NCBI GenBank assembly: GCA_005883445.1
Contig: VAZL01000265.1
Span: forward strand, 1-6,005
DNA length: 6,005 nt
Reading direction: 5' to 3'
Origin: Alphaproteobacteria bacterium
GTDB taxonomy: Bacteria; Pseudomonadota; Alphaproteobacteria; Rhizobiales; Xanthobacteraceae
In this document: positions 1-5,283 of the stretch, piece after piece
Position numbering within the stretch: position 1 is the first letter of the stretch
Layout of the letters: the number at the start of each line of letters is the position of its first letter
Position numbers and translations under genes: made by a program
Notes under the pieces: model-generated
Told to the model about the DNA's origin: nothing
The model's input: the letters and a program-made list of their open reading frames with translations, nothing else
Database searches by the model: none

Positions 1-402
1 TCCGCCGGTCAAGCCCTCCCACTCGGCCGTACCCTGCTCGACCACGAAACCGAACGCGATCGTGACCATGGCGAGATAAGGCCCGCGTACGCGTAGCGCC
101 GGGATAGCCAGGAGCACGCCGGCAACACCGGCAACGACGCCCGCCAATGGCAGCGCGGCCCAGAATGTCCAATCGAGCTTGGTGGTAAGGATGGCAACCA
201 CGTAAGCGCCAATCGCATAGAAGGCGGCATGGCCGAGCGAAATCTGGCCGGTCATGCCGAGCAGGACGTTGAGTCCCACGCCCACGATCGTGGTCAGCCC
301 CACCAACGCGACAATGTAGAGTTCGTAGCCATTGGCTCGGATAATGAATGCACAAATGCCGAGAAGAATCGCGGAAACGGTGAGTACTCGGCGAAGCTTC
401 AT
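1..402 (-). CDS. livM: LivM-type inner-membrane permease of a branched-chain amino acid/amide ABC transporter, partial (C-terminus beyond left edge)
   Basis: This is the second permease of a HAAT-family ABC importer. In such systems LivM pairs with LivH in the inner membrane and passes the substrate delivered by the periplasmic binding protein, powered by the LivG/LivF ATPases. The first 134 residues are present and the frame is open to base 1. They show a hydrophobic first helix (about residues 6-21), the family signature around residues 45-67 (NVLLGMTGQISLGHAAF), further membrane segments at about 64-73 and 81-100, and the conserved PALRVRGPYLAMVTIAF stretch at 101-117. The ATG at 402-400 overlaps the livH stop (ATGA, 399-402). 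A GAGG at 416-413, 10 bases upstream, can serve as ribosome binding site, so translation is probably coupled to livH. The family is usually about 300-350 aa, so more than half is missing, by window edge and not by damage. The family call is firm; the substrate cannot be read from this fragment. Confidence 0.93.
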   Translation of the reverse strand, partial: MKLRRVLTVSAILLGICAFIIRANGYELYIVALVGLTTIVGVGLNVLLGMTGQISLGHAAFYAIGAYVVAILTTKLDWTFWAALPLAGVVAGVAGVLLAIPALRVRGPYLAMVTIAFGFVVEQGTAEWEGLTGG

Positions 403-1274
403 ACTTTCTTGACCTCGGCGTGACCGAACAACCCTGTCGGCCTGATAGCGAGTGCGAGGATCACGAGGGCAAACGTGGCGATCTGGCTATAGGTCGATCC
501 TGCCAGCGCGATAATGAGCGCTTCCGCAATGCCGTAGATCAGTCCCGCCAGCACCACCCCCCACGCATTGCCGATGCCGCCGAGAATGGCGACCGCGAAC
601 GCCTTGATGCCGAACAGCGTTCCCATGGTCGACGATATCGTGAACAGCGGAGCGACCATGATACCGGCGATACCGGCAAGCAGGCCGGATAGCGCGAAGG
701 ACGCCATCACGACGCGCTCGACGTCGATGCCCATGAGACGTGCTGCGTCCTTGTTTTGAACCACCGCAAGAAGCGCCTTGCCGTAATGGAATCGTCGAAA
801 GAAGATCTGGATAGCGGCTGCAAGCAGGAGACCGACGATCGGAATCAAGAGCTGCAAGAGCTGGATCCTGATGCCGGCGACCACGACGGAGTTGGTCGTG
901 AGTACGCCGGCGGGCATGCCGCGTGGATCCTTGCCGAACGTGAACAGGACCACGTTTTCGAGCACGATGCCGAGTGCGACGGTTGCCATCAACCAAGCGT
1001 TCGAGCCACGCTGCACGAACGGGCGGACGGCGATCCGCTCGACGATCGCGCCCCAAACCGCGCAAAGCCCAAGCGCTGCGATCACCGCCAGCGTGAGCGG
1101 CCAGTGGAAGGTGACCCAGAAAGTGAAGCATAGGACTGCGCCCAGCATCATGGCGCTGCCCTGTGCGAAGTTCACCGTGTTCGACACGGCATGGGTGATA
1201 TGAAATCCGAGTGCGAGGAGCCCGTACATGCTGCCGAGCCCCAAGCCGGAAATGAGCGCTGACGACACCAACAT
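399..1274 (-). CDS. livH: LivH-type inner-membrane permease of a branched-chain amino acid/amide ABC transporter
   Basis: A 291-residue integral membrane permease, the usual length for LivH, which forms the transmembrane channel with LivM. It shows the N-terminal GLGLGSMYGLLALGF helix (10-24), the NTVNFAQGSAMMLGA signature (32-46), RPFVQRGSNAWLMATVALG (84-102), the cytoplasmic loop GKALLAVVQNKDAARLMGIDV (165-185) that contacts the ATPases, GIKAFAVAILGGIGNAWG (222-239) and the C-terminal RPTGLFG (278-284). The ATG at 1274 fits the family N-terminus. However, the bases just upstream (CTGCGCCGCCC) hold no recognisable Shine-Dalgarno, so the start is moderately sure; a TTG and a GTG follow directly as codons 2 and 3. 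It lies 66 bases after the binding-protein gene, with a terminator-like hairpin between, and overlaps livM by 4 bases. Substrate is unknown: HAAT permeases serve branched-chain amino acids, urea, short amides and aromatic compounds. Confidence 0.95.
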   Translation of the reverse strand: MLVSSALISGLGLGSMYGLLALGFHITHAVSNTVNFAQGSAMMLGAVLCFTFWVTFHWPLTLAVIAALGLCAVWGAIVERIAVRPFVQRGSNAWLMATVALGIVLENVVLFTFGKDPRGMPAGVLTTNSVVVAGIRIQLLQLLIPIVGLLLAAAIQIFFRRFHYGKALLAVVQNKDAARLMGIDVERVVMASFALSGLLAGIAGIMVAPLFTISSTMGTLFGIKAFAVAILGGIGNAWGVVLAGLIYGIAEALIIALAGSTYSQIATFALVILALAIRPTGLFGHAEVKKV

Positions 1275-1300
1275 GGGCGGCGCAGAAAACCGATTCCAGC

Positions 1301-1330
1301 AAAAAGAAGGGGGCGCGGAGGCCGCCCTTC
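1301..1330 (-). terminator. Hairpin plus T-run between binding-protein gene and livH (attenuating or partial terminator)
   Basis: Read on the minus strand, the arms GAAGGGCGGC (1330-1321) and GCCCCCTTC (1314-1306) pair over 9 bp with one bulged base around a 6-base loop (1320-1315). They are followed at once by TTTTT (1305-1301). This is the layout of a rho-independent terminator, although the T-run is short. It begins 10 bases after the stop of the substrate-binding protein gene and lies upstream of livH, which belongs to the same transporter. I therefore infer partial termination or protection of the upstream mRNA 3' end, so that the binding protein is made in excess over the permeases. It could also simply end the transcript if livHM has its own promoter, but I see none. 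Confidence 0.55.
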
Positions 1331-1340
1331 TCGCTGCCCG

Positions 1341-2543
1341 TCATTCAACAGGAACGACCTTGTCGCCCTCGTAGCGAACCATGATGTAATCGTTCGGACC
1401 CAGTGCATCGTGGTTTTCAGGCGTGAAGGGCAAATTGTAGGTCTTGATCAGTCCTTGATATGTTGCCTTGAGATTTTCGAGCGCCGAGCGAACCGCATTG
1501 GCATCGGTCGAGCCGGCCTGCTCGATCGCCATCGCAAGAAGATGCATGGCATCGTAGGCATTTGCTGTGCCAACGGGGGAGAAAATGTCTTCCGGTCCTT
1601 TGATCTGCGGATATTTTTTCTTCAACGCTGCCAGGACGCGTTCGCCGGCGGGACTCAGTTTTCCAAAGAAGCTGTAAGTCTGCACGAAGTGGGCATCGCC
1701 GGCAGTCGGACCCGCAAGCTCGGGGAAGCGTCCGCCGGAAATTCCCCAATGCGAGACAACAGGCACCGTCCAGCCCATACGCTCGCGTGACTTCATCATC
1801 TGCGCGCCGGGAGGGGCGTTGACCACGAGGATGATGGCGTCGGCACCGGCTTCTTTGAGCCGCGTCAGATGCGGAACCATGTCCACATCGTTGTTCTCGA
1901 ACTTGGAGACGCCGGCAATCGCGATCGCGGAATTATCCTTGGCGGCGGCGATCAAACCTTTCTCGTTCGACTGGCCCCAAGGATTATTGATAAGCATGAG
2001 ACCGGCTTTTTTCGCTTTGAATTTCTCGTTCGCGTATTTGAGAAGCTTGATGTCGACGTCATCGTCGACGGCCGAGACACGAAAGACGTAGTTCGGATTG
2101 GCGCCGTTGCGCGTAATGCCGGTGCCCGCTGCCCAGACCCCCATGAAGAGGGTCTTTTCCTTGTTGACGAGCGGCACGATCGCCAATGATACGGGCGTAT
2201 CGATTCCTCCGAAAATAGCCGCAACCTTTTCCTGGAAGATGAGTTCGCGCGCGGCAATCAGCCCTTTCGGCGGGTTCGACTCGTCGTCTCTTTGGATGAG
2301 TTCAAGTTTGCGTCCACCGAGCACACCACCCTTGTCGTTGATCTCGTCGATCGCAAGGGCAAGTCCTCGCGTGATTGCCTCACCCGACTGCGCCGAGGCT
2401 CCCGATAAAGCAGCGACATGCCCGATCTTCACGGGATCCGCTGCAAATGCCGTGGCTGCGGCTAATGACAACAGAACGGCTGTGGCAAGTATCCACAATG
2501 GAGCCCCTCTCAGATCGCGCAACATTGAGCACCTTTTCCACAT
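1341..2543 (-). CDS. Periplasmic substrate-binding protein of a HAAT-type ABC transporter (Peripla_BP_6 family)
   Basis: A 400-residue secreted binding protein that captures the substrate in the periplasm and hands it to the LivHM-type permease encoded next. The N-terminus is a signal peptide: basic residues (K3, R4, R9, R12), a hydrophobic core at about 15-30, and a probable signal peptidase I site AFA|AD after residue 34. There is no lipobox. The mature part opens with VKIGHVAALSGASAQSGEA (38-56), then GLALAIDEINDKGGVLGGRKLEL (60-82), the strand/turn AAIFGGIDTPVSLAI (108-122) and NYVFRVSAVDDD (151-162). These are hallmarks of Leu/Ile/Val- and amide-binding type I periplasmic proteins. The start at 2543 is set by a strong AAGGAG at 2557-2552, 8 bases upstream; a second in-frame ATG (codon 7) is a weaker choice. 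It is first of the transporter genes and probably the most strongly expressed. Ligand cannot be deduced; branched-chain amino acids, amides, urea and aromatic acids are all known for this family. Confidence 0.94.
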   Translation of the reverse strand: MWKRCSMLRDLRGAPLWILATAVLLSLAAATAFAADPVKIGHVAALSGASAQSGEAITRGLALAIDEINDKGGVLGGRKLELIQRDDESNPPKGLIAARELIFQEKVAAIFGGIDTPVSLAIVPLVNKEKTLFMGVWAAGTGITRNGANPNYVFRVSAVDDDVDIKLLKYANEKFKAKKAGLMLINNPWGQSNEKGLIAAAKDNSAIAIAGVSKFENNDVDMVPHLTRLKEAGADAIILVVNAPPGAQMMKSRERMGWTVPVVSHWGISGGRFPELAGPTAGDAHFVQTYSFFGKLSPAGERVLAALKKKYPQIKGPEDIFSPVGTANAYDAMHLLAMAIEQAGSTDANAVRSALENLKATYQGLIKTYNLPFTPENHDALGPNDYIMVRYEGDKVVPVE

Positions 2544-2551
2544 TTTGATCT

Positions 2552-2557
2552 CTCCTT
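2552..2557 (-). promoter_or_regulatory. Strong Shine-Dalgarno of the substrate-binding protein gene
   Basis: The minus strand reads AAGGAG with 8 bases to the ATG at 2543. It is by far the best ribosome binding site in the window. It fixes the start codon and suggests high translation of the binding protein relative to the permeases, since livH has no visible site. Confidence 0.8.
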
Positions 2558-2590
2558 CTGTCCAGGCGTGGGCCGAAACGCCCTTTCACA

Positions 2591-2812
2591 TCAGTCGCGA
2601 TTATTGCCCCTCGGCGCAAGACCGGGTCGAAGTCCCACGTGGCGGAGCATGATCTTAAAATCAGCAAGATGCGTGCCGCCGATCCTTTCTTTCGCGACGA
2701 TCGTTGAAATCAGGTTCGCATCCGATCCAATGCCCATTTGGACGGCATGTCGAGCCCAGAAGATGCGCAACTCTTCGAATGTCAGCAAATGAGATGCTTG
2801 TGCGGCCATCAC
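2591..2812 (-). CDS. Small hypothetical protein between regulator and transporter genes (doubtful; possibly frameshifted)
   Basis: An open frame of 73 codons starting GTG-ATG (2812/2809), on the same strand as the regulator upstream and the binding-protein gene downstream, 48 bases before the latter's start. I do not recognise the product. The protein looks globular and soluble (HLLTFEELRIFWARHAVQMG, then DANLISTIVAKERIGGTHLADFKIML), with a basic C-terminus, no membrane segment and no signal peptide. About 58% of third codon positions are G or C by hand count, modest for this genome. There is no convincing ribosome binding site at 2812. A different frame opens with ATG at 2861, 4 bases after the regulator stop, and gives a natural-looking N-terminus (MNAVIQHDPQGQSKTICDG) before turning into poor, Arg/Cys-rich sequence. 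The real gene may therefore start at 2861 and reach this frame by a one-base shift. It could also be a decayed remnant or no gene at all. Confidence 0.4.
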   Translation of the reverse strand: MMAAQASHLLTFEELRIFWARHAVQMGIGSDANLISTIVAKERIGGTHLADFKIMLRHVGLRPGLAPRGNNRD

Positions 2813-2865
2813 AGATCGTTTTCGACTGCCCTTGCGGATCGTGTTGGATGACAGCGTTCATTCGA

Positions 2866-3549
2866 TCATTCTCTCTGACGCGGATAAATGATGATCGACA
2901 GGTAGCGCATGGGCTTTTCGATGAGCTCTTCGGGACCATGGCGCGCCGCCGCATCGAAGAACAATGCGTCACCAGGCCCCATCATGTAGCTACGGTCAGC
3001 GTGCCGATAACGGACTTTGCCCGAGAGCATATAAAGAAATTCGACGCCGGCGTGACGAAAATGAGTATAGGGAAGCGCGTCTTCGCTGAGCGTGATCAGA
3101 TACGGTTCGACCCCGATCTCGCCAGCTAGCGAATGCCCGAGGAGGTCATAGAGATGGCCGGCCTTGGTGCCGCGCCGGTCGATACGCACGCCGGTACCGG
3201 CTTTTACAAAGGAGCAGTCGCGCCGCTCCTCGGTTTCTGCAAACAGACGGCTGATCGGCACGTTGAGTGCCTTGGCAAGCGAGTCGAGCGTGGCGAGCGA
3301 TGGCGAGATCGCGCCATTCTCGATCTTCGATAACATGCCGGCCGAGATGCCGGATGACGCCGCGAGTTCCGCCATCGTCAAATCGAGAGACTTGCGCAGC
3401 CGCCGGACTTCCGAGCCGATACCGGCTTCGAGGCTTCGCGGTGGAAGTTCGCTTGGAGCGAGCGACCCGGTTCGAAGCTCATTGTCGATATCAGATGTGA
3501 CATCGCGGCCGACGATGGTGCGCAACTTGGTCGTTGATGGCCGGCGCAT
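2866..3549 (-). CDS. XRE-family transcriptional regulator with C-terminal cupin sensor domain
   Basis: A 227-residue cytoplasmic DNA-binding regulator. After a variable N-terminus of about 44 residues comes a helix-turn-helix of the XRE/Cro type at about 45-100 (EVRRLRKSLDLTMAELAASS, then GISAGMLSKIENGAISPSLATL as the recognition-helix region). The C-terminal half (about 143-222) is a small-barrel cupin with a recognisable motif 1 (H163, H166, E170, then G177) and a motif 2 region (PGD at 192-194, H204). The His/Glu set could bind a metal or a small ligand. Family members such as PuuR and SutR control nitrogen or sulfur compound use, and relatives often sit beside gamma-glutamyl-amide pathways. 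Here the gene stands between the Liv-type transporter genes (same strand) and the glxBCD-like operon (divergent), so it most likely controls both and perhaps itself. The ATG at 3549 has only a weak ribosome binding site, but no other start upstream is possible before a stop at 3603-3601. The stop lies 4 bases before an ATG at 2861. Effector unknown. Confidence 0.92.
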   Translation of the reverse strand: MRRPSTTKLRTIVGRDVTSDIDNELRTGSLAPSELPPRSLEAGIGSEVRRLRKSLDLTMAELAASSGISAGMLSKIENGAISPSLATLDSLAKALNVPISRLFAETEERRDCSFVKAGTGVRIDRRGTKAGHLYDLLGHSLAGEIGVEPYLITLSEDALPYTHFRHAGVEFLYMLSGKVRYRHADRSYMMGPGDALFFDAAARHGPEELIEKPMRYLSIIIYPRQRE

Positions 3550-3601
3550 GAGAACTTCGTGGTTCGCGGCGCAGATGGGGTGCCCGGGACTCGCGATGAG
3601 C

Positions 3602-3622
3602 TAGTTTCCTCTGGAGAAACTA
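3602..3622. promoter_or_regulatory. Inverted repeat with 7-base arms, candidate operator for the XRE-cupin regulator
   Basis: TAGTTTC (3602-3608) and GAAACTA (3616-3622) are exact inverted repeats separated by 7 bases. The dyad centre is at 3612, in the gap between the regulator gene and glxB. XRE dimers bind dyads of this size, which is why I propose it as their operator. It would overlap the likely transcription start of the regulator gene (autoregulation) and lie about 13 bases upstream of the TTGACA candidate for glxB. Binding is inferred; only the symmetry is seen. Confidence 0.55.
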
Positions 3623-3651
3623 ATGTGCCTCCGAATTGACAGACGTGTCAA
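3621..3651 (-). promoter_or_regulatory. Candidate sigma70-type promoter of the regulator gene
   Basis: On the minus strand a consensus TTGACA (3651-3646) is followed, at a spacing of 17-19 bases, by the A/T-containing GCACATTA (3628-3621), a weak -10. Transcription would start near 3610-3616, inside the 7-base-arm dyad, giving a leader of about 60 bases. In the other direction TTGACA (3636-3641) could serve glxB, but the bases 17-18 downstream (GAGGCT, 3659-3664) are a poor -10. Both calls rest on motif appearance only. Confidence 0.3.
3636..3651. promoter_or_regulatory. Second inverted repeat, TTGACA on both strands (possible bidirectional -35 or operator)
   Basis: TTGACA (3636-3641) and TGTCAA (3646-3651) are perfect 6-base inverted arms around GACG. 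Each arm equals the sigma70 -35 consensus on its own strand, so one element could set both divergent promoters. It could alternatively be a regulator site in its own right. It begins 14 bases after the 3602-3622 dyad ends. Confidence 0.45.
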
Positions 3652-3697
3652 GCGGTGCGAGGCTGGCGATGGGAAAGCTGACACGGGCGCAAGCTGC

Positions 3698-4594
3698 ATG
3701 TGTGGAATCGTGGGTCTTTTCCTCAAGGATCCGCGCTTGGAGCCCGAGCTCGGCATGCTCGTTGCCGGGATGCTCGGCACCTTGTGTGATCGCGGACCCG
3801 ACTCCGCGGGCTTTGCCGTTTACGGACGCGAGACACCAGGCGCGATCAAGCTGACCTTGCGAGCGCCCTTGGGTCATGACTTCGACTGTCTGACCGAACA
3901 ACTGGAGACGGCCGCGGGAGCGTCGCTGCCGCGCGTGGTCCGTGACACGCACATGGTGGTCACAGTGCCACTCGCGCGCGAGGCGGCCATTCGTGCCACG
4001 CTTGTCGAAGTTGCGCCCGAGGTCAGCGTTGTCGGCGCGGGGCGCCGCATGGAGATCTTCAAGGAGGTCGGCCGGCCGGATCTGGTTGCAAGCCGTTTCG
4101 GATTGCCGGACATGACTGGCACCCATGCCATCGGTCACACCCGCATGGCCACGGAATCCGCCGTGACGACGAATGGCGCCCATCCGTTTACCACCGGGCC
4201 GGACCAGTGCCTCGTCCATAACGGCTCTTTGTCGAACCATAATGCGGTTCGCCGCGAATTGGCCCGCCATGGCCTCGCCTTCCAGACCGAAAACGACTCG
4301 GAAGTCGCGGCGGGCTATTTGACCTTGAAGATGCGCGAGGGTCTATCGCTCGATCGGGCGTTGCAGGCTTCGCTTGCTACGCTCGACGGATTCTACACCT
4401 TCGTCGTCGGTACAGAATCCGGATTCGGCGTCCTGCGCGATCCAATTGCCTGCAAACCGGCGGTGATGGCCGAAACCGAAAAATGGGTCGCGTTCGGCAC
4501 CGAATACCGCGCGCTCGTCGATTTGCCAGGAATCGACGCAGCACGGGTGTGGGAACCTGAACCGGCGACGGTGTATTTCCGCGAGCGTCAGTAA
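3698..4594 (+). CDS. glxB: Class II glutamine amidotransferase subunit of a glutamate-synthase-like enzyme (GlxB/MgsA family)
   Basis: A 298-residue Ntn-type glutaminase. It hydrolyses glutamine, or in the N-methylglutamate synthase branch a gamma-glutamyl-alkylamide, and passes the released ammonia or amine to the FMN synthase subunit encoded two genes on. The catalytic Cys2 follows Met1 (MCGIVGLFLKDP), and the family motifs DRGPDSAG (31-38), GHTRMAT (146-152, R149), NGAHPF (159-164), HNGSLSN (174-180) and END (198-200) are all present, so the active site looks complete. I chose the ATG at 3698 because this family needs Cys at position 2 for its N-terminal nucleophile. An upstream in-frame ATG at 3623 has a better ribosome binding site (GGAG, 3613-3616) but would add 25 residues that must be removed. 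The stop overlaps the next start (TAATG). First gene of the divergent operon; probable control by the neighbouring XRE-cupin regulator. Sequence alone does not separate GlxB from MgsA. Confidence 0.93.
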   Translation: MCGIVGLFLKDPRLEPELGMLVAGMLGTLCDRGPDSAGFAVYGRETPGAIKLTLRAPLGHDFDCLTEQLETAAGASLPRVVRDTHMVVTVPLAREAAIRATLVEVAPEVSVVGAGRRMEIFKEVGRPDLVASRFGLPDMTGTHAIGHTRMATESAVTTNGAHPFTTGPDQCLVHNGSLSNHNAVRRELARHGLAFQTENDSEVAAGYLTLKMREGLSLDRALQASLATLDGFYTFVVGTESGFGVLRDPIACKPAVMAETEKWVAFGTEYRALVDLPGIDAARVWEPEPATVYFRERQ

Positions 4595-5283
4595 TGCCGA
4601 CGATTGATCTCGCCCATACGTCGCTGCGCGAGCTTAACGCGACGCTTCACCGGTTGAAGTTCGACGGCAACGAAACGCATTGGCGCGTACTCAATCCGCG
4701 CGGCCAGCATGCGGTCGCGGTCGGCATCGATGCCCCCATCCTCGTGGAGATCGAAGGCCATGTCGGCTACTACTGCGCTGGAATGAATCAGTGCGCGACC
4801 GTCGTGGTCCACGGAAATGCCGGGCCCGGCGTTGCGGAAAACATGATGTCCGGACAGGTGCACGTGAAGGGTGACGTTTCGCAAGCCGCCGGGGCGACCG
4901 GACGCGGCGGCCTTCTCGTGGTCGACGGCAATGCCGCGGCGCGATGCGGCATCTCCATGAAGGGCATCGATATTGTCGTGAAAGGTTCGGTCGGCCATCT
5001 ATCCGCGTTCATGGCGCAAGCGGGATGCCTCGTGGTGCTTGGCGACGCGGGCGAGGCGCTCGGCGATTCGATCTATGAGGCACATCTTTACGTTGGCGGC
5101 ACGGTGAAAAGTCTCGGCGCGGATTGCGTGCACAAGCCGTTGCAAGATCATCATCGCGCCGAGCTTGCGCGCCTACTCGAGGCTGGTGGTGTGAAGGGCG
5201 AAGTCGATATCAACCGATTTCGCCGCTACGGTTCGGCCCGCCGTCTCTATCATTTCCACATCGATAACGTTGGATCATACTGA
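4594..5283 (+). CDS. glxC: GXGXG beta-helix subunit of a glutamate-synthase-like enzyme (GlxC/MgsB family)
   Basis: A 229-residue soluble protein matching the C-terminal structural domain of large-subunit glutamate synthase, here as a separate chain. It packs against the amidotransferase and FMN subunits and has no catalytic centre of its own. After an N-terminal segment (IDLAHTSLRELNATLHRL, 4-21) it carries the right-handed beta-helix turns with regularly spaced glycines: GHVGYYCAGM (55-64), GNAGPGVAENMMSG (74-87), GDVSQAAGATGRGG (93-106), GNAAARCGISMKG (112-124), GSVGHLSAFMAQAG (131-144) and GDAGEALGDS (150-159). A basic, aromatic C-terminus follows (FRRYGSARRLYHFH, 209-222). Its ATG shares a base with the glxB stop and its own stop overlaps the next ATG (TGATG), with no clear Shine-Dalgarno at either joint. 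Translational coupling and a fixed subunit ratio are likely. The domain call is sure; GlxC and MgsB cannot be told apart here. Confidence 0.93.
   Translation: MPTIDLAHTSLRELNATLHRLKFDGNETHWRVLNPRGQHAVAVGIDAPILVEIEGHVGYYCAGMNQCATVVVHGNAGPGVAENMMSGQVHVKGDVSQAAGATGRGGLLVVDGNAAARCGISMKGIDIVVKGSVGHLSAFMAQAGCLVVLGDAGEALGDSIYEAHLYVGGTVKSLGADCVHKPLQDHHRAELARLLEAGGVKGEVDINRFRRYGSARRLYHFHIDNVGSY

Noticed and set aside
656..690. Short direct repeat (ATACCGGC...ATACCGGC)
   Set aside because: It encodes the repeated AGIAGI residues in a membrane helix of livH, so it is a coding effect.
487..1344. Long alternative reading frame (285 codons) on the minus strand overlapping livH
   Set aside because: It is the shifted frame of livH. 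The product is a low-complexity Arg/His/Gly-rich chain with no family motif, while the livH frame shows a full permease.
2044..2072. Repeated GTCGAC palindromes
   Set aside because: They fall in codons for the acidic VDDDVDI stretch of the binding protein and are explained by codon use.
2565..2587. Possible hairpin GGCGT...ACGCC upstream of the binding-protein gene
   Set aside because: Only a 5-bp stem with an 8-base loop and no T-run on either strand, so too weak to call a terminator.
2098..2652. Plus-strand open frame (184 codons) antisense to the binding-protein gene start and upstream gap
   Set aside because: No ribosome binding site or motif. It runs antisense through the signal peptide region and the strong Shine-Dalgarno of a well-supported gene.
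3164..3604. Plus-strand open frame (146 codons) antisense to the XRE-cupin regulator
   Set aside because: Ser/Arg-rich shadow frame with no domain; the minus-strand regulator explains the sequence.
3636..3854. Plus-strand open frame starting at 3636 and overlapping the glxB start
   Set aside because: Out of frame with glxB, no ribosome binding site, and its product lacks motifs; the MCGIVG frame is clearly the coding one.
3620..4270. Long minus-strand open frame (216 codons) antisense to glxB
   Set aside because: It arises from codon bias of the opposite GC-rich gene; the product has no recognisable motif and glxB carries all amidotransferase motifs.
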